Made by a program: the position numbers and the translations under genes
Shown: piece by piece, positions 59,021 to 64,000 of the stretch
How the letters are laid out: each line of letters begins with the position of its first letter
Position numbering within the stretch: the stretch's first letter is position 1
The notes under the pieces: generated by a model
What the model saw: the letters and a program-made list of their open reading frames with translations, nothing else
What the model was told of the DNA's origin: nothing
Databases searched by the model: none
Origin: Agelas oroides
Taxonomy: Eukaryota; Porifera; Demospongiae; Agelasida; Agelasidae
Assembly (NCBI GenBank): GCA_949130485.1
Contig: OX422188.1
Span: 4,353,307 to 4,417,306 of the forward strand
DNA length: 64,000 bases
Reading direction: 5' to 3'

Positions 59021-60025
59021 CTCTTTAACCCTTTACATACTGAATTAATTTCCCTAATGGTCTTGTGCAGACTAGTCCAACATTCTTTCACCTGTATTTC
59101 CACTTCTGCCAGGAGTTAGCTCAAGAAACTTGATCCACAGCTTCTTTCAGAAGTTCTTTGCAGGTTCATGACCCTGACCACACCCACTCATTACCGAGCG
59201 TTCAACAGTCAGGGCCCTCCGACCAGAGAACGCTCCTCCAGACTGAAAGCTGCCTAAAACGCCAGAAATGGAGTCCATACAAGGTGAAAGCACCGTTTTC
59301 TACGCTCGTTTGTACAAGAAAGCAGAAGAACGGGCCATCCAGTGCTGACCAGGCCCTTTCTATAGCCAGCTGCAACAGCCGCCATGCACTGTCAGCCAAA
59401 GCGGTGCACCCACCCACCTCCCCCTGTCCCACCCTTTCTGCTACCGCAGAACCTATCTTCAAAACGGATTGCGCCAACTGATAACATGCAGCCGAATTTC
59501 GATGACGACTATAGTCGTCATTCCTTGTTAAAGGGTTAACAACCGTAGGCTATTTACTAGAGGTCTTTATTAGGCTATGGATACCTTCCATTGTCCGTAT
59601 TTTCACTTCTGCTTGGAGCTAGCACTGGAAACTTGAGTCAAAGCTTTATTGACACAATCTCTCTGGGTTCTTGACCTTGGACACACCCACTCATTAGCAA
59701 GCATTCAATGGTCAGGACCCTCCGACCAAAGAACTTTCCTCTGGACTAAAAGCTGCCTAAAATGCCAGAAATGGAGTCCCTACAAGGTGAAAGGAGCATT
59801 TTATATGCCCGTTTGTGCAAGAAAGCAAACAAATGGCCAACCCAGCATTGACCAGGGCTTTTCCACAGGCAGCTGCAATGGCCGCCATGCACTGTCAGCC
59901 AGAGCGGTGCACCTACCCACCTCCCCCTGTCCCACCATTTCTGCTAGCGCAGAACACATCTTCAAAACGGATTGCGCCAACTGATAACATGCGGACAAAA
60001 TCTGGCGTCGTTGGTAGTTAAAGGG
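59021..60025. mobile_element. TTAA MITE, family B (copy 2), split by a nested insertion
   Basis: The left eight bases CTCTTTAA (59021-59028) are separated from the rest (CAACCGTAGGC, 59540 onward) by a 507-bp MITE plus duplicated TTAA. The right end GTTAAAGGG is at 60025, followed by TTAA and satellite. Without the insertion, parts A and B together are about 838 bp, versus 836 bp at 55537-56372. Confidence 0.87.
59029..59535. mobile_element. 507-bp TTAA MITE, family C (nested copy)
   Basis: Begins CCCTTTACATAC and ends GTTAAAGGG, flanked by TTAA at 59025-59028 and 59536-59539. It has the same length and body as 29737-30243. Comparison with the intact site at 55880 shows that insertion added exactly the element plus one TTAA. 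The plus frame at 59158-59481 (107 codons) and its minus counterpart have no transposase motif; the element needs a transposase supplied elsewhere. Confidence 0.92.
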
Positions 60026-60925
60026 TTAAACAAGCCTGCACGTGCTTCAAAGCACCCACTCGGTGATTAAAACGGCGTTATCAGGTCTTTCCCGCACATA
60101 AAAAGGATTCCACCAACCTCACAGGACCTCCACAGCGGTAAAAACTGCTTTCTCAATCTTTTGTGGCACTTAAACAGGCATGCAAGTGCTTCACAACACC
60201 TCCTCGGAGGTTAAAACCGCGTTATGAGTTCTTTTCTAACATGAACAGGCTTGCACTAGCCTCACAGGACCACTACAGTGGTGAAAACAGCTTTCTTGAT
60301 CTTCCTTGGCACTTGAACAAGCCTGCACGTCCTTCACAGTATCCCCTCGGTGATTAAAACGGTGTTATGAGGTCTTTCCCGCATCTAAACAGGCTTGCAC
60401 CAACCTCACAGGGCCTCCACACGGTGAGAACAGCTTTCTCGATCAGCCGTGGCAATTAAACAAGACTGTACGTGCTTCACAGCACCCCCTCGGTCATTAA
60501 CACGGCGTTATCAGGCCTTTCTCGCACATAAACAGGCTTGCACCAACTTCACAGGGCCTCTACAGCGGTGGAAACTGCTTTCTCGATCTTCTCTAGCACT
60601 AGATAGGCCTGCAAGTGTTTCACAGCACCTCCTCGTAGGTTAAAACGGCGTTATGAGGTCTTTCTCGCACTTTAAGTGGCCTGCACTAGCCTCACAGGAC
60701 CTCTACAGTGGTGAAAACAGCTTTCTCGATCTTCCCTGGCACTTAAACTAGCCTGCACGTGCTTCACAGCACCCCCTCGGTGATTAAAACGGCGTTATCA
60801 GGTCTTTCCCGCACATAAACAGGCTTGCACCAACCTCACAGGGCCTCTACAACGGTGAGAACTGCTTTCTCGATCTTCTCGGGCACTTAAACAGGCCTGC
60901 AAGTGCTTCCCAGCACCACCTCGGA

Positions 60926-62217
60926 GGTTAAAACGGCGTTATGAGGTCTTTTTCACACATGAACAGGCTTGCACTAGACTCACAGGACCTCTACAATGGT
61001 GAAAACAGCTTTCTCGATCTTCCCTGGCACTTAAACAAGCCTGCACGTGCTTCACAGCACCCCCTCGGTGATTAAAGCTGCGTTATCAGGTCTTTCCCGA
61101 ACATAAACAGGCTTGTACCAACATCACAAGGCCTCCTTAGCGGTGAAAACTGCTATCTCGATATTCTCTGGCACTTAAACAGGCCTGCAAGCGCTTCACA
61201 GCACCACCTCGGAGGTTAAAACGGCGTTATGAGTTCATTCTCGCACCTGAACAGGCCTGCACAAGACTCACAGTACCTCTACAGTGGTGAAAACAGCTTT
61301 CTCGAGCATCCCTGGCACTTAAACATGACTGTACGTGCTTCACAGCACCCCCTCGGTCATTAACACGGCGTTATCAGCTCTTTCCTGCACATAAACCGGC
61401 TTGCACCAACCTCACAGGGCCTCTACAGCGGTGGAAACTGCTTTCTCGATCTTCTCTGTCACTAGACTGGCCTGCAAGTGCTTCGCAGCACCGCCTCGGA
61501 GGTTAAAACGGCGTTATGAGTTGTTTCTCGCACATGAACAGGCTTGCACTAACCTAACAGGACCCCTACAGTGGTGAAAACAGCTTTCGCGATCTTCCCT
61601 GGCACTTAAACAAGACTGTACGTGCTTCACCGCACCCCCTCGGTCATTAACACGGCGTTATCAGGTATTTCCCGCACATAAACAGGCTTGCACCAACTTC
61701 AGTGCTCCCACAACGGAGAAAACTGCTTTCTCGATCTTCGCTGGGACTTAAACAAGCCTGCAAGTGGTTCACAGCACCTTCACGGAGGTTAAAACGACGT
61801 TATGAGTTCTTTCTCGCACCTGAACAGGCCTGCACTAGCCTCACAGTACCTCTACGGTGGTGAAAACAGCTTTCTCGATCATCCCCGGCACTTAAACATG
61901 ACTGTACGTGCTTGACAGCACCCCCTCGGTCATTAACACGGTGTTATCAGGTCTTTCCCGCACATAAACAGGCTTGCACCAACCTCACAGGGCCTCTACA
62001 GCGGTGGAAACTGCTTTCTCGATCTTCTCTGGCACTAGACAGGCCTGCAAGTGCTTCGCAGCACCTCCTCGGAGGTTAAAACGGCGTTATGAGGTCTTTC
62101 TCGCACATTAAGAGACTTGCACTAGCCTCACAGGACCTCTACAGTTTTGAAAACAGCTTTCTCGATCTTCCGTTGCACTTAAACAAGCCTGCACGTGCTT
62201 CACAGCACCGCCACGGA
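60926..62217. repeat. 1292-bp (9-mer) higher-order repeat, copy 1
   Basis: Begins GGTTAAAACGGCG before TATGAGGTCTTTTTCACAC; the next copy starts at 62,218, an offset of 1292 bp, i.e. nine 144-bp monomers less 4 bp. Shared rare strings include GATTAAAGCTGCG or GATTGAAGCTGCG, ACTGCTATCTCGATATTC and ACAGTTTTGAAAACAGC. Confidence 0.87.
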
Positions 62218-63505
62218 GGTTAAAACGGCGTTATGAGGTCTTTTTCACACATGAACAGGCTTGCACTAGACTCACAGGACCTCTACAATGGTGAAAACAG
62301 CTTTCTCGATCTTCCCTGGCACTTTAACAAGCCTGCACGTGCTTCACAGCACCCCCTCGGTGATTGAAGCTGCGTTATCAGGTCTTTCCCGAACATAAAC
62401 AGGCTTGTACTAACATCACAAGGCCTCCACAGCGGTGAAAACTGCTATCTCGATATTCTCTGGCACTTAAACAGGCCTGCAAGCGCTTCACAGCACCACC
62501 TCGGAGGTTAAAACGGCGTTATGAGTTCTTTCTCGCACCTGAACAGGCCTGCACAAGACTCACAGTACTTCTACAGTGGTGAAAACAGCTTTCTCGAGCA
62601 TCCCTGGCACTTAAACATGACTGTACGTGCTTCACAGCATCCCCTCGGTCATTAACACGGCGTTATCAGCTCTTTCCTGCAAATAAACCGGCTTGCACCA
62701 ACCTCACAGGGCCTCTACAGCGGTGGAAACTGCTTTCTCGATCTTCTCTGTCACTAGACAGGCCTGCAAGTGCTTCGAAGCACCGCCTCGGAGGTTAAAA
62801 CGGCCTTATGAGTTCTTTCTCGCACATGAACAGGCTTGCACTAACCTAACAGGACCCCTACAGTGGTGAAAACAGCTTTCTCGATCTTCCCTGGCACTTA
62901 AACAAGACTGTACGTGCTTCACCGCACCCCCTCGGTCATTAACACGGCGTTATCAGGTCTTTCCCGCACATAAACAGGCTTGCACCAACTTCACAGTGCT
63001 CCCACAACGGAGAAAACTGCTTTCTCGATCTTCGAAGGGACTTAAACTAGCCTTCAAGTGCTTCACAGCACCTTCTCGGAGATTAAAACGACGTTATGAG
63101 TTCTTTCTCGCACCTGAACAGGCCAGCACTAGCCTCACAGTACCTCTACGGTGGTGAAAACAGCTTTCTCGATCATCCCCGGCACTTAAACATGACTGTA
63201 CGTGCTTGACAGCACCCCCTCGGTCATTAACACGGTGTTATCAGGTCTTTCCCGCACATAAACAGGCTTGCACCAACTTCACAGGGCCTCTACAGCGGTG
63301 GAAACTGCTTTCTCGATCTTCTCTGGCACTAGACAGGCCTGCAAGTGCTTCGCAGCACCTCCTCGGAGGTTAAAACGGCGTTATGAGGTCTTTCTCTCAC
63401 ATTAAGAGGCTTGCACTAGCCTCACAGGACCTCTACAGTTTTGAAAACAGCTTTCTCGATCTTCCGTTGCACTTAAACAAGCCTGCACGTGCTTCACAGC
63501 ACACC
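62218..63505. repeat. 1292-bp (9-mer) higher-order repeat, copy 2
   Basis: Second copy, in the same monomer order as 60,926-62,217, with substitutions and small changes. For example ACCAACTTCAGTGCTCC near 61,690 versus ACCAACTTCACAGTGCTCC near 62,985. After about 63,505 it reverts to generic A/B units. Confidence 0.86.
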
Positions 63506-64000
63506 CACGGTGATTAAAACGGCGTTATCAGGTCTTTCCCGCACATAAACAGGCTTGCACCAACCTCACAGGGCCTCTACCGTGGTGGAAACTGCTTTCT
63601 CGATCCTCTCTGGCACTAGACAGGCCTGCAAGTGCTTCAAAGCACCTAATGGGAGGTTAAAACGGCGTTATGAGACCTTTCTCGCACATTAAGAGGCTTG
63701 CACTAGCCTTACAGGGCCTCTAAAGTGGTGAAAACAGCTTTCTCGATCTTCCCTTGCACTTAAACAAGACTGCACGTGCTTCACAGCACGCCTTCGGTGA
63801 TTAACACGGCGTTATCAGGTGTTTCCCGCACATAAACAGGCTTGCACCAACCGCACAGTGCCTCCACAACGGTGAAAACAGCTTTCTTGATCTTCTCTGG
63901 CACTTAAACAGGCCTGCAAGTGCTTCACAGGATCTCCTCGGAGGTTGAAACGGCGTTATGAATTTTTTTCTCACACATGAACAGGCTTGCACTAGCCTCA

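Larger units (their letters stand above)
60026..64000. repeat. 144-bp satellite array, block 12 (runs off the window)
   Basis: A/B satellite to the window edge, dominated by two copies of a 1292-bp unit. Frequent variants are CATTAAGAGGCTTGCAC, ACAGTTTTGAAAACAGC and GGTCATTAACACGG. No insertion is seen and the array is not closed at 64,000. Confidence 0.97.

Noticed and set aside
1..64000. Dozens of 60-140-codon open frames with similar peptides on both strands
   Set aside because: They repeat with the satellite period, begin and end at satellite motifs, exist in overlapping frames on both strands and have no promoter, splice or domain evidence. I treat them as shadows of the 144-bp repeat.
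1..64000. CRISPR-like array of repeats and spacers
   Set aside because: The units are 144 bp, contiguous and similar throughout, with no short conserved repeat separated by unique spacers and no cas genes. It is satellite DNA.
1..64000. Centromeric CENP-B box or telomeric TTAGGG/TTAGG arrays
   Set aside because: I found no match to the CENP-B box core in the common monomers and no telomeric tandem repeat, so a centromeric or telomeric location cannot be claimed.

Overview
This is animal-type (eukaryotic) heterochromatic DNA. About 85-90% of the 64 kb is one family of tandem satellite built on a 144-bp monomer, with transposon insertions embedded in it. I see no conventional single-copy gene, rRNA, tRNA, operon, ribosome binding site or CRISPR array. 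The many short open frames of 60-140 codons are a by-product of the satellite: 144 bp is exactly 48 codons and most frames hold few stops. A Penelope-like retroelement fragment with a hammerhead ribozyme, several TTAA-flanked DNA transposon remnants and a long-TIR fold-back element all point to a metazoan. An arthropod, perhaps a tick or other chelicerate, is a guess the sequence does not settle.

Satellite organisation is hierarchical. Each 144-bp monomer contains two diverged 72-bp halves, both opening with TAAACAGG and about 60% identical by hand alignment without gaps. Monomers largely alternate between an A type (GTTATCAGG, CATAAACAGG, ACTGCTTTC) and a B type (GTTATGAG, CATGAACAGG, ACAGCTTTC), giving a 288-bp dimer. 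Local higher-order repeats are superimposed: 288, 576 (4-mer), 720 (5-mer), 950 (a 7-mer less 58 bp), about 1292 (9-mer) and 1440 bp (10-mer). Longer segmental copies lie 1.4 to 21 kb apart.

Layout: satellite 1-3344; captured AT-rich coding-like fragment 3345-3567; satellite to 9323; TTAA element 9324-10302; satellite to 14763; CCCTTTAGGGCC element 14764-15368; satellite to 18274; fold-back TTCGAA-rich element 18275-19018; the longest satellite block, to 29736; 507-bp TTAA MITE 29737-30243; satellite to 35227; three copies of one 877-bp element (35228-36104, 42859-43735, 47146-48022) separated by satellite; satellite to about 54172; Penelope-like fragment about 54173-54838 on the minus strand; satellite to 55536; composite TTAA element 55537-56372; satellite to 58676; second copy of the composite with a nested 507-bp MITE 58677-60025; satellite to the end.

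Two processes explain most of what is seen. Unequal exchange or related amplification of satellite blocks also copies any transposon inside them, as the shared flanks of the 877-bp element and of the composite show. TTAA-targeting transposons repeatedly use the TTAA tetranucleotides that recur in the satellite. The most biologically active-looking single feature is the minus-strand hammerhead ribozyme at 54231-54284, whose core and pairing look complete.
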